26,878 bases of DNA from Janthinobacterium agaricidamnosum NBRC 102515 = DSM 9628 (GCF_000723165.1 NZ_HG322949.1:1476018-1502895); one strand, 5' to 3'. Positions 18,503 to 26,844 are shown, counted from the stretch's first letter. Notes: generated by a model from the letters alone, not told the origin. Translations and numbers: made by a program.

Positions 18503-19126
18503 ATGAGTCAATTTTTCCAGATCCATCCCGATAATCCGCAGCAGCGCCTGATCAAGCAGGCCGCGCAGATCATCCATGGCGGCGGCATCGTCGCGTTGCC
18601 GACCGATTCCTGCTACGCGCTGGTGTGTCACCTGGACGACAAGGGCGCGGTCGAGCGTTTGCGGCGCATTCGCGGCATCGATGAAAAACATCATCTGACC
18701 TTGCTGTGCCGCGACTTGAGCGAAATCGGCGTGTATGCGCGGGTCGACAACCGCCAGTTCCGCCTGCTGAAAGCGGCCACGCCGGGACCGTACACGTTTA
18801 TCCTGGAAGCAACCCGCGAAGTGCCGCGCCGCCTCAGCCATCCGTCGCGCAAGACCATCGGCTTGCGGGTGCCGCAGCACCGCATCGTGCAATGCCTGCT
18901 GGAAGAACTGGGCCAGCCGCTGCTGGGCACCACGCTGATCATGCCGGGCGACAGCGACAGCTTGAACGACGCCGACAGCATCCGCGCACAGCTGGAAAAG
19001 CAGATCGAACTGATCGTCGATGGCGGCGCCTGCGCATTCGAGCCGACCACCGTGATCGACTTGAGCGGCGCCGAAGCGGAGCTGGTGCGCCAGGGCCGTG
19101 GCGACGCCGCCATCTTCGGTCTTTAA
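18503..19126 (+). CDS. yciO: YciO, Sua5/YciO/YrdC-family protein
   Basis: The 207-residue protein starts MSQFFQIHPDNPQQRLIKQA, which is close to the E. coli YciO N-terminus. It carries the nucleotide-pocket segments GGGIVALPTDSCYAL, TLLCRDLSE, TPGPYTFILEA, KTIGLRVP and PTTVIDL of the Sua5/YciO/YrdC family. The TsaC/Sua5 members make threonylcarbamoyl-AMP for tRNA t6A modification. YciO is a paralogue whose cellular role is less certain and which does not simply replace TsaC. The N-terminal part and overall length fit YciO better than TsaC (about 190) or Sua5 (about 340). A near-consensus promoter stands directly upstream. Confidence 0.9.
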   Translation: MSQFFQIHPDNPQQRLIKQAAQIIHGGGIVALPTDSCYALVCHLDDKGAVERLRRIRGIDEKHHLTLLCRDLSEIGVYARVDNRQFRLLKAATPGPYTFILEATREVPRRLSHPSRKTIGLRVPQHRIVQCLLEELGQPLLGTTLIMPGDSDSLNDADSIRAQLEKQIELIVDGGACAFEPTTVIDLSGAEAELVRQGRGDAAIFGL

Positions 19127-19205
19127 CTTCGGCCGCAACGCCTATTTATGCGGCCGTGGCGGGGCCGCGACTGGCAAGCAATCCGGCTCTGGTAGAATTC
19201 CGCCC

Positions 19206-19877
19206 ATGAGCGATATTAACGAAGTAATCCAAACCATCGCGGTCTACCTGATCCCGGTCCTGTTTGCCATCTCCCTGCATGAAGCGTCGCACGGTTATGC
19301 CGCGCGTTATTTCGGCGATCCGACCGCCTCCCACGAGGGTCGGCTGAGTCTTAATCCGATGCGGCACATCGACCCCTTCGGCACCGTGCTGCTGCCCTTG
19401 CTGCTGTATTTCACGATACAAGTGCCGTTCGGCTACGCCAAGCCGGTGCCGGTCGATTTCAGCCGCCTGCGCAATCCGAAGAAACAGATGGCCTGGGTGG
19501 CGTTCGCCGGTCCGGCCGCCAATTTTGCGATGGGCCTGGGCTGGATGATTTTCCTGGTGCTGCTGTATTCGGTGCATGTCGAGGAATCGTTTTTCCTGAA
19601 AATGGCGGCCGCCGGCGTCAGCGTCAACGCCGCCATGTTCGTCTTCAACCTGATCCCGGTGCCGCCGCTGGACGGCGGGCGCATCCTCACCGGCTTGCTG
19701 CCGATGGACCTGGCGCGCAAGTATGCCCGCATCGAGATGTACGGCATCTATGTGTTCGGCGCGCTGGTGCTGCTGATGTATTCGGGCGTATTGAGCGGCC
19801 TGCTGCGCGGTGCGATCGGTTTTGTCATCGGCGTGTTCCAGACGCTGGTGTATCCGCTGGCGTCCCTGCTGAGCTGA
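19206..19877 (+). CDS. Site-2 protease family membrane metalloprotease (M50)
   Basis: The 223-residue protein has four to five hydrophobic segments. The zinc motif HEASH is at residues 25-29 inside a membrane helix (IPVLFAISLHEASHGYAARYFGD). The second site motif is in NLIPVPPLDGGRI near residue 155, where the aspartate is the third ligand. This pattern defines small S2P/M50 proteases. They lack the PDZ domain of RseP and are generally uncharacterised in betaproteobacteria. I chose the ATG at 19206 because the upstream in-frame extension has no homologous features and a TAGAAT at 19193-19198 suggests transcription starts close by. The trpS start codon is 6 bp after the stop, so the two genes are an operon. 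Confidence 0.88.
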   Translation: MSDINEVIQTIAVYLIPVLFAISLHEASHGYAARYFGDPTASHEGRLSLNPMRHIDPFGTVLLPLLLYFTIQVPFGYAKPVPVDFSRLRNPKKQMAWVAFAGPAANFAMGLGWMIFLVLLYSVHVEESFFLKMAAAGVSVNAAMFVFNLIPVPPLDGGRILTGLLPMDLARKYARIEMYGIYVFGALVLLMYSGVLSGLLRGAIGFVIGVFQTLVYPLASLLS

Positions 19878-19883
19878 GCCGCC

Positions 19884-21086
19884 ATGTATCCCGACCGTGT
19901 CGTTTCCGGCATGCGCCCGACTGGCGCGCTGCACCTTGGTCATTATCATGGCGCCCTGAAAAACTGGGTGCGCCTGCAAAGCGAGTTGCCTTGCCTGTTT
20001 TTCGTTGCCGACTGGCATGCGCTGACCACCCATTACGACGATCCGTCGCTGATCGAGCGCAGCACCTGGGACATGCTGGTCGACTGGCTGGCGGCCGGCG
20101 TCGATCCGTCGCAATCGACGCTGTTCATCCAGTCGCGGGTGCCGGAACATGCCGAGCTGCATTTGCTGCTGTCGATGGCCACGCCGCTGGGCTGGCTGGA
20201 GCGGGTGCCGACCTATAAGGACCAGATTGAAAACCTTGCCAGCAAGGATTTGGCGACCTACGGCTTTCTCGGTTATCCGTTGCTGCAGGCGGCCGACGTG
20301 CTGATTTACCGCGCCAGTCAGGTGCCGGTCGGCGACGACCAGGTGCCGCACGTGGAAATGATGCGCGAAATCGCGCGCCGCTTTAACCATTTGTACGGCA
20401 AGGAAAAAGGCTTTGAAATCAAGGCCGAGGAAGCCGTCAAGAAGCTCGGCAGCAAGCGCGCCAAGCTGTACAAGGAATTGCGGATTGCCTATCAGCAAGA
20501 AGGCGAGGACGAGGCGCTGGAGCAGGCCAAGGCCATGCTCGACGACGCCCAGAGCCTGTCGATGATCGACCGCGAGCGGCTGTTCGGCTATCTGGAAGGC
20601 AGCCGCAAGCTGATCCTGGTCGAGCCGCAAGTGCGCCTGACGGCCGCGTCGCGCCTGCCGGGCCTGGATGGCCGCAAGATGTCCAAGAGTTACGGCAATA
20701 CGATCGCCTTGCGCGAAGACAAGGATGTGGTCGCCAAGAAAGTGCGCACCATGCCGACCGATCCGGCGCGGGTGCGCCGCAGCGACGCCGGCGATCCGGC
20801 CCGCTGCCCGGTGTGGCAATTGCATCAAGTGTATTCCCCGATCGACGTGTGCAGCTGGGTCGACAAGGGCTGCAAATCGGCCGGCATCGGTTGCATCGAA
20901 TGCAAGCAGCCGGTGATCGACGCCATCGTCAAGGAGCAGGAGCCGATGCATGAACGGGCCCAGCCTTACCTGGACGATCCGTCGCTGGTGCGCGCCATCG
21001 TTGCGGACGGTAATGACACGGCGCGCAAGCTGGCGCAGGAAACCATGCGCGATGTGCGCGAAGCAATGGGATTGGTGTACAACTAA
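19884..21086 (+). CDS. trpS: Tryptophan-tRNA ligase with a four-cysteine insert
   Basis: The enzyme attaches tryptophan to tRNA(Trp). The 400-residue protein has the class I signature HLGH at 17-20 (GALHLGHYHG) and KMSKS at 265-269. It is longer than the E. coli type (334) through an insert of about residues 175-245 and a C-terminal cysteine cluster. The cysteines are Cys308, Cys330, Cys337 and Cys340, spaced C-X21-C-X6-C-X2-C; Cys323 is extra. The Thermotoga enzyme binds a [4Fe-4S] cluster with a C-X22-C-X6-C-X2-C motif, so a metal or iron-sulfur site is likely, although spacing differs by one residue. The stop codon overlaps the start of the next gene by one base. Confidence 0.95.
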   Translation: MYPDRVVSGMRPTGALHLGHYHGALKNWVRLQSELPCLFFVADWHALTTHYDDPSLIERSTWDMLVDWLAAGVDPSQSTLFIQSRVPEHAELHLLLSMATPLGWLERVPTYKDQIENLASKDLATYGFLGYPLLQAADVLIYRASQVPVGDDQVPHVEMMREIARRFNHLYGKEKGFEIKAEEAVKKLGSKRAKLYKELRIAYQQEGEDEALEQAKAMLDDAQSLSMIDRERLFGYLEGSRKLILVEPQVRLTAASRLPGLDGRKMSKSYGNTIALREDKDVVAKKVRTMPTDPARVRRSDAGDPARCPVWQLHQVYSPIDVCSWVDKGCKSAGIGCIECKQPVIDAIVKEQEPMHERAQPYLDDPSLVRAIVADGNDTARKLAQETMRDVREAMGLVYN

Positions 21087-21643
21087 TGGAACAAGCGATG
21101 GAAAAAATTTCTTGCTGGGTACAACGCTGGGCGCCGCTGGTGCCGAGCGGCGAAGTGCTGGACCTGGCCTGCGGCGCCGGCCGCCATGCGCGCCACCTGG
21201 TGACGCTGGGGCACCAGGTGATGGCGCTGGATCACGATCCGGACATGCTGGCGCAAGTTTGCGGGCAGGGCATCGTCACCTCGCAAGTCGACCTGGAAGC
21301 GCCGGGCGCGGTGTGGCCGTTCGCGGCAGGGCGTTTTGCCGGCATCGTGGTGACCAATTATCTGCACCGCCCGCTGCTGGAAAACATGCTGCGCAGCCTG
21401 GCGCCGGATGGTGTATTGATCTATGAAACCTTTGCCGATGGCAATGCCGAATTCGGCAAGCCGTCGAATCCGGCATTTTTATTGCAGCCGGGAGAAATGC
21501 TGGCCTGGGCGGCCAGCCACGGCTTGCGCGTGGTGGCCTTTGAGGATGGCCGGGTCGACCATCCAAAAGCTGCTATGGTGCAACGTTTATGCGCCGTCAA
21601 GCCGGATTTTCCACGGCAGGCGGCGCTTCTTGCGCCGTTTTGA
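21086..21643 (+). CDS. Class I SAM-dependent methyltransferase
   Basis: The 185-residue protein shows the Rossmann SAM-binding signature [15 protein letters not shown] near residue 26-40 and the acidic motif [13 protein letters not shown] after it. [23 protein letters not shown] follows as motifs IV to V. It belongs to the small-molecule methyltransferase group related to TehB. The substrate is unknown. Its ATG overlaps the trpS stop codon by one base, so translation is coupled to trpS. An internal ATG at 21098 (MEKISCW) is an alternative start. dapA follows after an 83-bp gap that has its own promoter-like TACAAT. Confidence 0.85.
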   Translation: MEQAMEKISCWVQRWAPLVPSGEVLDLACGAGRHARHLVTLGHQVMALDHDPDMLAQVCGQGIVTSQVDLEAPGAVWPFAAGRFAGIVVTNYLHRPLLENMLRSLAPDGVLIYETFADGNAEFGKPSNPAFLLQPGEMLAWAASHGLRVVAFEDGRVDHPKAAMVQRLCAVKPDFPRQAALLAPF

Positions 21644-21688
21644 GCGGTGATTCACTGTCAAGATGCACCACAGGCGCGGGCTATCCGC

Positions 21689-21694
21689 TACAAT
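21689..21694 (+). promoter_or_regulatory. Putative -10 box of dapA
   Basis: TACAAT lies 32 bases before the dapA ATG. The -35 region at 16-18 bp has no good match to TTGACA. A second TATACT at 21718-21723 is too close to the start codon to direct a usual leader. Confidence 0.4.
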
Positions 21695-21726
21695 CGTTGT
21701 TTTATTTATCGGCGCACTATACTTAT

Positions 21727-22605
21727 ATGATTAAGGGCAGCATTGTAGCAATCGTTACCCCGATGCACGCTGACGGCAGCCTGGACTTTCCAGGTTTGCG
21801 CAAGCTGATCGATTGGCATATTGCCGAGGGTACAGACGGCATCGTGATCGTTGGCACCACCGGCGAATCGGCAACTGTGAGCGTGGAAGAACACTGCGAA
21901 CTGATCAAGCTGACGGTCGAACATGCCAAGGGCCGGATTCCTATCATCGCTGGCGCTGGCGGCAATTCGACCGCCGAAGCCATCAAGCTGACCCGTTACG
22001 CCAAGGAAGCCGGCGCCGACGCGGTGCTGCAAGTCGTGCCGTATTACAACCGTCCGACCCAGGAAGGCATGTACCAGCACTTCAAGGCCATCGCCGAAGC
22101 GGTCGATATCCCGGTGATCCTGTACAACGTACCGGGCCGTACCGTGGCCGACATGAGCAACGACACCATCGTGCGCCTGTCCGCGATTGCCAATATCGTC
22201 GGCGTCAAGGACGCCACCGGCAATATCGCGCGCGCGATCGACTTGCTGCGCCAGGTGCCGGCCGATTTTGCCGTGTATTCCGGCGACGATCCGACCGCGC
22301 TGGCGCTGATGCTGTGCGGCGGCCATGGCAATATTTCGGTGACCGCCAACGTCGCGCCGCGCGCCATGCACGAACTGTGCGTCGCCGCCATGGCGGGCGA
22401 GCGGGCCACTGCGATCGCGATCAATAACAAGGTTTTCCCGCTGCATCAAAAGCTGTTTGTCGAGCCGAATCCGGTGCCGGTCAAATGGGCGCTGGCGGAA
22501 ATGGGCTTGATGCCGGCCGGCCTGCGTTTGCCGCTGGTAGCGTTGTCGGCCGACTGCCATGATAGTGTCAGGAAGGCTTTGCGCGACGCCGGCGTATTAC
22601 AATAA
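21727..22605 (+). CDS. dapA: 4-hydroxy-tetrahydrodipicolinate synthase
   Basis: DapA condenses pyruvate with aspartate semialdehyde at the first step of the lysine and diaminopimelate branch. The 292-residue protein has Lys161, the Schiff-base residue, in VGVKDATGN. Tyr133 is in ILYNVPGRT, the helper segment is GTTGESATV (43-51), and [14 protein letters not shown] is at 106-119. Length matches E. coli DapA. I chose the ATG at 21727 because the longer frame starting at 21589 would add 46 residues without enzyme similarity. Gene order dapA-bamC is the same as in E. coli (dapA-nlpB). Confidence 0.96.
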   Translation: MIKGSIVAIVTPMHADGSLDFPGLRKLIDWHIAEGTDGIVIVGTTGESATVSVEEHCELIKLTVEHAKGRIPIIAGAGGNSTAEAIKLTRYAKEAGADAVLQVVPYYNRPTQEGMYQHFKAIAEAVDIPVILYNVPGRTVADMSNDTIVRLSAIANIVGVKDATGNIARAIDLLRQVPADFAVYSGDDPTALALMLCGGHGNISVTANVAPRAMHELCVAAMAGERATAIAINNKVFPLHQKLFVEPNPVPVKWALAEMGLMPAGLRLPLVALSADCHDSVRKALRDAGVLQ

Positions 22606-22668
22606 GACTATCAGCCCGGCCGAGTTCGGTCCGGATACTTCCGTTTTAGCTTCTTAACCAGTAACGAC

Positions 22669-23850
22669 ATGACTAATCGCAAGAAACTTAACCCGGCTTC
22701 CTCCGCCATCGCCGTTCGCGGCCTCGTCATTGGCGCCGTCGTGGCCAGCCTGAGTGGCTGCGGCATGATCAGCTCCGTTGTCGGTGGCAACAAGCTCGAC
22801 TACAAGTCGGCCAAGAAGGCCAGCACGCTCGACGTGCCGCCCGACCTGACTCAATTGCAGGCAGATAACCGTTACTCGTTGCCGGACTCCAAAAATGGTA
22901 TCGCCACGGCATCCGGCTACAATGCGCAAAAAGGCGTATTGCCGGGCACAATCGTCACTTCCGCCGGTATCACCACGGTGGTGCCGCTCAGCGCCGGCGA
23001 CGTGCGCGTCGAGCGTTCCGGCAACCAGCGCTGGCTGGTCGTCAAGCAGGCGCCGGAAGTGTTGTGGCCGCAACTGAAGAAATTCTGGGAAGATTCGGGC
23101 TTCACGCTGGAAACGGATGCGCCGACCGCCGGCATCATGGAAACTGCGTGGAATGAAAACCGCGCCAATATCCCGCAAGACTTTATCCGCAGCACTATCG
23201 GCAAGGTATTCGATTCGCTGTATTCGACCGGCGAGCGCGACAAGTTCCGCACCCGCGTGGAACGCCTGGCGGATGGTTCGACCGAGATCTACATCAGCCA
23301 TCGCGGCGCCCAGGAAGTGTTGACCGGCTCGCAAAAGGACACCACGACGTGGACCGCGCGTCCCAACGATCCCGGCCTGGAAGCCCAATTCCTGGCCAAG
23401 CTGATGGAGCGCCTCGGCAGCACCGAAGAAGCGCAAGCGAAGACCGCTATCGACAGCGCCGTGGTGCAGCCGCTGCACGCCAAGCTGGTCGGCGAAGGCG
23501 CTTCCCGCGGCGTGGAAGTGGATGAAGGGTTCGACCGCGCCTGGCGCCGTGTCGGCCTGGCGCTGGACCGGGTCGGCTTCACCGTCGAAGACCGCGACCG
23601 CATCCAGGGCACGTATTTTGTGCGCTATATCGATCCGGATTCGGTCAAGACCGAAGGCTTCTTCACCAAGCTGTTCAGCTGGGGCTCGTCCGACAAGGAA
23701 AAGGACAAGGATGCGCAGCGCTACCGCGTCTCGGTCAAGGCCGGCGCCGGTTCGACCAGCCTGGTGACGGTATTGAACAACGAAGGCAAACAAGATGCTT
23801 CGGCCACTTCCGAGAAGATCCTCGGCTTGCTGAACGAGCAGCTGAAGTAA
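22669..23850 (+). CDS. bamC: Outer-membrane assembly lipoprotein BamC (NlpB)
   Basis: BamC is a lipoprotein of the beta-barrel assembly machinery. The 393-residue protein starts with a lipoprotein signal peptide whose lipobox is LSGC, so Cys31 is lipidated. The unstructured N-terminal part that binds BamD follows (DYKSAKKASTLDVPPDL), then two helix-grip domains at about 120-225 and 275-390. PPDLTQLQADNRY is the conserved signature near the start. The protein is longer than E. coli BamC (344). The first serine after the lipidated cysteine is not an inner-membrane retention aspartate, so outer-membrane sorting is expected. A perfect terminator follows. Confidence 0.94.
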   Translation: MTNRKKLNPASSAIAVRGLVIGAVVASLSGCGMISSVVGGNKLDYKSAKKASTLDVPPDLTQLQADNRYSLPDSKNGIATASGYNAQKGVLPGTIVTSAGITTVVPLSAGDVRVERSGNQRWLVVKQAPEVLWPQLKKFWEDSGFTLETDAPTAGIMETAWNENRANIPQDFIRSTIGKVFDSLYSTGERDKFRTRVERLADGSTEIYISHRGAQEVLTGSQKDTTTWTARPNDPGLEAQFLAKLMERLGSTEEAQAKTAIDSAVVQPLHAKLVGEGASRGVEVDEGFDRAWRRVGLALDRVGFTVEDRDRIQGTYFVRYIDPDSVKTEGFFTKLFSWGSSDKEKDKDAQRYRVSVKAGAGSTSLVTVLNNEGKQDASATSEKILGLLNEQLK

Positions 23851-23885
23851 TCGGAGGAGGGCGCTGGAAACGGCGCCTTGCTTGC

Positions 23886-23914
23886 AAAAAACCGGCCGCT
23901 GGCCGGTTTTTTTT
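23886..23914 (+). terminator. Intrinsic terminator after bamC
   Basis: The stem CCGGCC/GGCCGG (23892-23897 and 23901-23906) is extended by the flanking A/T run, and eight T's follow at 23907-23914. It lies 36 bp after the bamC stop codon. Confidence 0.92.
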
Positions 23915-23961
23915 ACGCCTGTTTTACGTCTGGCGGCGCTGGAAAGGAAAGCGGCAGACGT

Positions 23962-23990
23962 AAAAAAGCCGACCCGAAGGTCGGCTCTTT
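23962..23990 (-). terminator. Terminator of the Ala/Pro-rich lipoprotein gene
   Basis: AGCCGACC (23967-23974) pairs with GGTCGGCT (23979-23986) around a CGAA tetraloop. The run of six A's on the left becomes a T-tract on the minus strand, directly after the lipoprotein gene. It could also act on plus-strand read-through from bamC. Confidence 0.85.
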
Positions 23991-24005
23991 TAATGCCGGC
24001 TGATA

Positions 24006-24248
24006 TTACTTAGCAGCGGAAGCAGCTGGAGCCGAAGCAGCAGCGTCAGCAGGAACCGAAGCGGCTGGAGCAGCAGCGTCAGCAGCTGGAGCGGCAGCAG
24101 GAGCAGCAGCGTCAGCGGCTGGAGCGGCTGGTGCTGGAGCAGCAGCAGGAGCTTCTACGACTGGTGCTGGTGCTGGTGCTTCTTCTTTTTTGGTGCAAGC
24201 AGCCAAAACAACAGCCATCAGGGAGACGATCAGCAGGGATTTTTTCAT
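24006..24248 (-). CDS. Small Ala/Pro-rich lipoprotein
   Basis: The 80-residue product has a lipoprotein signal peptide with the lipobox LAAC, so Cys18 is lipidated after cleavage. The mature part starts TKKEEAPAPAP and then consists almost only of Ala, Pro and Asp in repeated units such as AADAAAPAA. No folded domain is possible in this composition, so it is probably a flexible tether or spacer on the periplasmic face of a membrane. GGAAAA stands before the ATG. The gene has an unusually long predicted leader with a palindrome, listed separately. Function is unknown; repeats of this kind vary in length between strains. Confidence 0.8.
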   Translation of the reverse strand: MKKSLLIVSLMAVVLAACTKKEEAPAPAPVVEAPAAAPAPAAPAADAAAPAAAPAADAAAPAASVPADAAASAPAASAAK

Positions 24249-24295
24249 GGGTTTTCCTTAATTATTTCAAAATAAAATCAACAATGTTGCGATGA

Positions 24296-24313
24296 ATAAT
24301 TACCGGTAATTAT
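24296..24313. promoter_or_regulatory. Perfect 18-bp palindrome upstream of the lipoprotein gene
   Basis: The sequence ATAATTACCGGTAATTAT is a perfect palindrome centred between 24304 and 24305, about 48-65 bp before the lipoprotein start codon. A dyad without spacer is a typical operator for a dimeric repressor, or could be the core of a hairpin in the leader RNA. No regulator can be named. Confidence 0.5.
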
Positions 24314-24388
24314 CGCTCGTTAGGTCGTCTTCGAAGGCTTTTCGTACCAAGAGGTGCCTGCCAGACAACGGAAACTTCCTAACCGAAT

Positions 24389-24394
24389 ATTATA
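24389..24394 (-). promoter_or_regulatory. Putative -10 box of the lipoprotein gene, long leader
   Basis: On the minus strand TATAAT occupies 24394-24389, with TATTGC at a 17-bp spacing upstream. If used, the leader is about 130 nt, well above the typical length here, and it would contain the 18-bp palindrome. The remaining 24249-24547 stretch has no supported gene. Confidence 0.4.
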
Positions 24395-24547
24395 GCGATT
24401 TTTGGTGCGTCGCAATAGGAGCAAGAGGCAATTTCGCAACTATTTTGTGATAACGCAAGAATTACCGGAGCATTCCGATTGTAGTTCAATAATATTTGCG
24501 CCAGGACTGATTTTTGCGATGTAAATCGAGCATTTTTTTGACCTGGC

Positions 24548-25024
24548 TCATAATCCCGTAAGAGTAACATGCAGGCCCGGTATTGACTCGTCCCATAGGG
24601 CATCGAAGCGCTGGGCTTGAATGAAGAAATCTTCAGGATTTCCGGTGCTGGCGACACCCCGGAGTTGGTCTTTATGGAAGCGGCGCACCATATGGTGCCC
24701 ATCGGCAATACAAAAGGAATCACTAAGCTGGCGCAGCTGCCGGCTGGTGACGCGGCATTCGACGGCATGGCTGAAGTCCTTCAGCAAGCGCAGGAAACGC
24801 GGCTGTTGACGTTCCAGGTAATGCTGATCATGGGTAATCAACTGAATCCGGCCATTGCCGCTTAATAAGCGCCGCAATTGCACATCGGTTTGGCTGGAGC
24901 CAAGTTGCCACAGGGAAAAATCAGCATCGAATAATTGCAATCGAGATTGGGCGCTGGAAAAGCACAGCTGCAACTGGGTTTCAAAATCCTTGCGGCTTGA
25001 AAATTCCACACGGTGCTTTTCCAT
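24548..25024 (-). CDS. PLD-like DUF protein next to roxA
   Basis: The 158-residue protein resembles the uncharacterised PLD-like family that accompanies ribosomal oxygenase genes (I recall it as a DUF7931-type domain). Strand segments RLQLFDADFSLWQL (28-41) and GRIQLITHDQHYLERQ (58-73) fit a phospholipase D-like fold. The later motif ADGHHMVRRFHKDQLRG (108-123) contains a His-Lys-Asp, but it is a single copy and not the full HxKxxxxD pair. It is probably a non-catalytic binding domain. The start codon is 11 bp after the roxA stop codon, so it belongs to the roxA operon. Function is unknown. Confidence 0.75.
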   Translation of the reverse strand: MEKHRVEFSSRKDFETQLQLCFSSAQSRLQLFDADFSLWQLGSSQTDVQLRRLLSGNGRIQLITHDQHYLERQQPRFLRLLKDFSHAVECRVTSRQLRQLSDSFCIADGHHMVRRFHKDQLRGVASTGNPEDFFIQAQRFDALWDESIPGLHVTLTGL

Positions 25025-25035
25025 TATGTGCCCTC

Positions 25036-26160
25036 TTATTTGGCGAATTCCAGCCAGCCATCCTGATACCAGGTGTACAGCGCATCCATCACGTCGTCGG
25101 AGGCGCTGGCCAGCGCGCTCCCGTCGAGCGCGCGCTGGTTGGCCAGCGCTTCCAGCGTGACCTTGTCGGCGCGGCCGATGGCGAACGATTCGCCGTTGAT
25201 GAAGACGTTCTTGCCACGGTACAGCATCAAGGTCTTGCGCGACAGGGCCAGGCCTTTTTTAGCGGCGCTGCTGGCGAAGCGTTCCGGCGTCAGCGGCTTG
25301 GCCACCGGCGTGAAAAACACATTGTGCTTGGGCTCGGACAAATGTTCGCCGAGGAAGATGGTGACGTCGTCTTCGGTGAAGCGCACCTTGTTCATTTCAT
25401 CGGCGATGGTGCTGAGCATATGGCGCGGGATTTCCGCCGGGTTTTTCGCCACCTCCAGTTCCGGATCGGCGTAACGGCCCGGCAAGTCGATCGAGTCGGC
25501 CATGAATTGCAGGAACGCTTCGCCCAGCTCCTGGTACGACGGCGAACGGAAACCGATCGAATACGTCTGGCAATCGCCGATCGCCACGCCGTCGTGGGCG
25601 TAGTGCGGCGGCAGGTACAGCATGTCGCCCGGTTCCAGCACGAATTCCTGGTCCGGCTTGAATTTGCTCAGTATCTTCAGCGGCAAGCCTTCGACCAGGC
25701 TCAAGTCCTTTTGCGCGCCGATCTTCCAGCGGCGCTGGCCTTGCGCTTGCAGCAGGAATACGTCGTACGAGTCGAAGTGCGGACCGACGCCGCCGCCATC
25801 GGTGGCGAAGCTGACCATCAGGTCGTCCAGCCGCGCATCCGGGATGAAGCGGAATTGGCGCAGCAATTCGTCGGCCTTGCCGTTGTGCAGGTTGACGCCT
25901 TGCACCAGCAAGCTCCATTCCTTTTGCTTCATCGGCGGCAGGCTGTTCAGCGGGCCTTGCTGCATCGCCCATTCGCCGTCGGCATGGCTGACCAGGCGCG
26001 CTTCGACGTCGTCGCGGGTCGCCAGCGCGGCCAGCGCGGCCACGTCGAGGAACGGTTTGAAGCCGGGAACGGCCTGGCGTATCAATAAGGGTTTTTTATG
26101 CCAGTAATCGCGCAAAAATTGCGCCGGCGTAATGTCGCCGAGGAGAGTGAATTTTTTCAT
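25036..26160 (-). CDS. roxA: Ribosomal protein uL16 arginine hydroxylase (RoxA/YcfD-type cupin)
   Basis: The 374-residue protein is a Fe(II)/2-oxoglutarate oxygenase of the JmjC-like cupin group. The iron ligands are His128 and Asp130 in GVGPHFDSYDVFLLQ and His189 in PPHYAHDG, in the same positions as in E. coli YcfD. The N-terminal segment (FLRDYWHKKPLLIRQAVPGF) and the C-terminal part with PRHML and FFTPVAKPLTP also fit. E. coli YcfD hydroxylates an arginine of ribosomal protein uL16 (L16); the same target is expected here. A PLD-like protein follows in the operon, and slyD diverges upstream. Confidence 0.9.
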   Translation of the reverse strand: MKKFTLLGDITPAQFLRDYWHKKPLLIRQAVPGFKPFLDVAALAALATRDDVEARLVSHADGEWAMQQGPLNSLPPMKQKEWSLLVQGVNLHNGKADELLRQFRFIPDARLDDLMVSFATDGGGVGPHFDSYDVFLLQAQGQRRWKIGAQKDLSLVEGLPLKILSKFKPDQEFVLEPGDMLYLPPHYAHDGVAIGDCQTYSIGFRSPSYQELGEAFLQFMADSIDLPGRYADPELEVAKNPAEIPRHMLSTIADEMNKVRFTEDDVTIFLGEHLSEPKHNVFFTPVAKPLTPERFASSAAKKGLALSRKTLMLYRGKNVFINGESFAIGRADKVTLEALANQRALDGSALASASDDVMDALYTWYQDGWLEFAK

Positions 26161-26259
26161 GGCTACATTATATCAAGCAGTAAAGCGCCAGCGGCAAAGG
26201 GGCGGCATCGCGCCGGTGGCAAGACAGCGACAGATTCGCGCCGGGCCGGGCGAACGGGG

Positions 26260-26265
26260 TATAAT
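26260..26265 (+). promoter_or_regulatory. Putative -10 box of slyD
   Basis: A perfect TATAAT lies 30 bases before the slyD ATG, with a very GC-rich stretch and no good -35 upstream. AAGGAAG at 26285-26291 serves as the ribosome binding site. Confidence 0.5.
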
Positions 26266-26295
26266 TTGCCAGCTTATACAATGAAAGGAAGCACA

Positions 26296-26844
26296 ATGAA
26301 GATTGCCAAGAACACGGTCGTGACTGTCAACTACAAACTGTCGGATGCGCAAGACAATTTGATCGAAGATGGCCGTCAGCCTATGGTCTATTTGCACGGT
26401 GATTATGAAAACACCCTGCCTAAGATCGAAGAAGAGCTGGATGGCAAGGAAGTTGGCTACTCCAATACTATTCAGATCGAACCGGATGACGCGTTCGGCG
26501 AATACGACCCGGCGCTGGTCAAGGTCGAGCCGCGCGCTCGCCTGCCTGAGCCGCTGGAAGTGGGCATGCAATTCGAAGGCATGCCGGAAAGCGATTCGGC
26601 TGACGAAGAAGCGATGATCTTCACCGTCACCGATATCGCCGACGACAAGGTCGTTCTCGACGGTAACCATCCACTGGCCGGCATCGCGCTGCGTTTTGCG
26701 CTGACCGTGGCCGACGTGCGTGAAGCCACCGACGAAGAAATCGCCCACGGCCACGTGCACGGCGCGCATGGCCACGCACATGACGATGAAGATGATGGTG
26801 ATGAAGAATCGGGTGATCACTTCCGTACTCATCCGATTCACTAA
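26296..26844 (+). CDS. slyD: FKBP-type peptidyl-prolyl isomerase SlyD
   Basis: SlyD is a cytoplasmic prolyl isomerase and chaperone that also binds nickel and other metals. The 182-residue protein has the split FKBP domain (VTVNYKLSDAQDNLIEDG, FGEYDPALVKVEPRARLPEP) with the insert-in-flap domain at about 75-120. NHPLAGIALRFALTVADVREAT closes the fold. The C-terminal tail (about 151-182) is rich in His and Asp and acts as a metal-binding region. I chose the ATG at 26296 because it has a good ribosome binding site and family N-terminus; the longer frame from 26098 overlaps roxA. The TAA stop is directly followed by the end of a miniature element. Confidence 0.94.
   Translation: MKIAKNTVVTVNYKLSDAQDNLIEDGRQPMVYLHGDYENTLPKIEEELDGKEVGYSNTIQIEPDDAFGEYDPALVKVEPRARLPEPLEVGMQFEGMPESDSADEEAMIFTVTDIADDKVVLDGNHPLAGIALRFALTVADVREATDEEIAHGHVHGAHGHAHDDEDDGDEESGDHFRTHPIH

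Noticed and set aside
19146..20951. 601-codon frame antisense to the M50 protease and trpS genes
   Set aside because: It spans two well-supported genes and has shadow-type composition.
24379..24768. 129-codon minus-strand frame overlapping the PLD-like gene
   Set aside because: It overlaps the supported gene in another frame and has no ribosome binding site or similarity.
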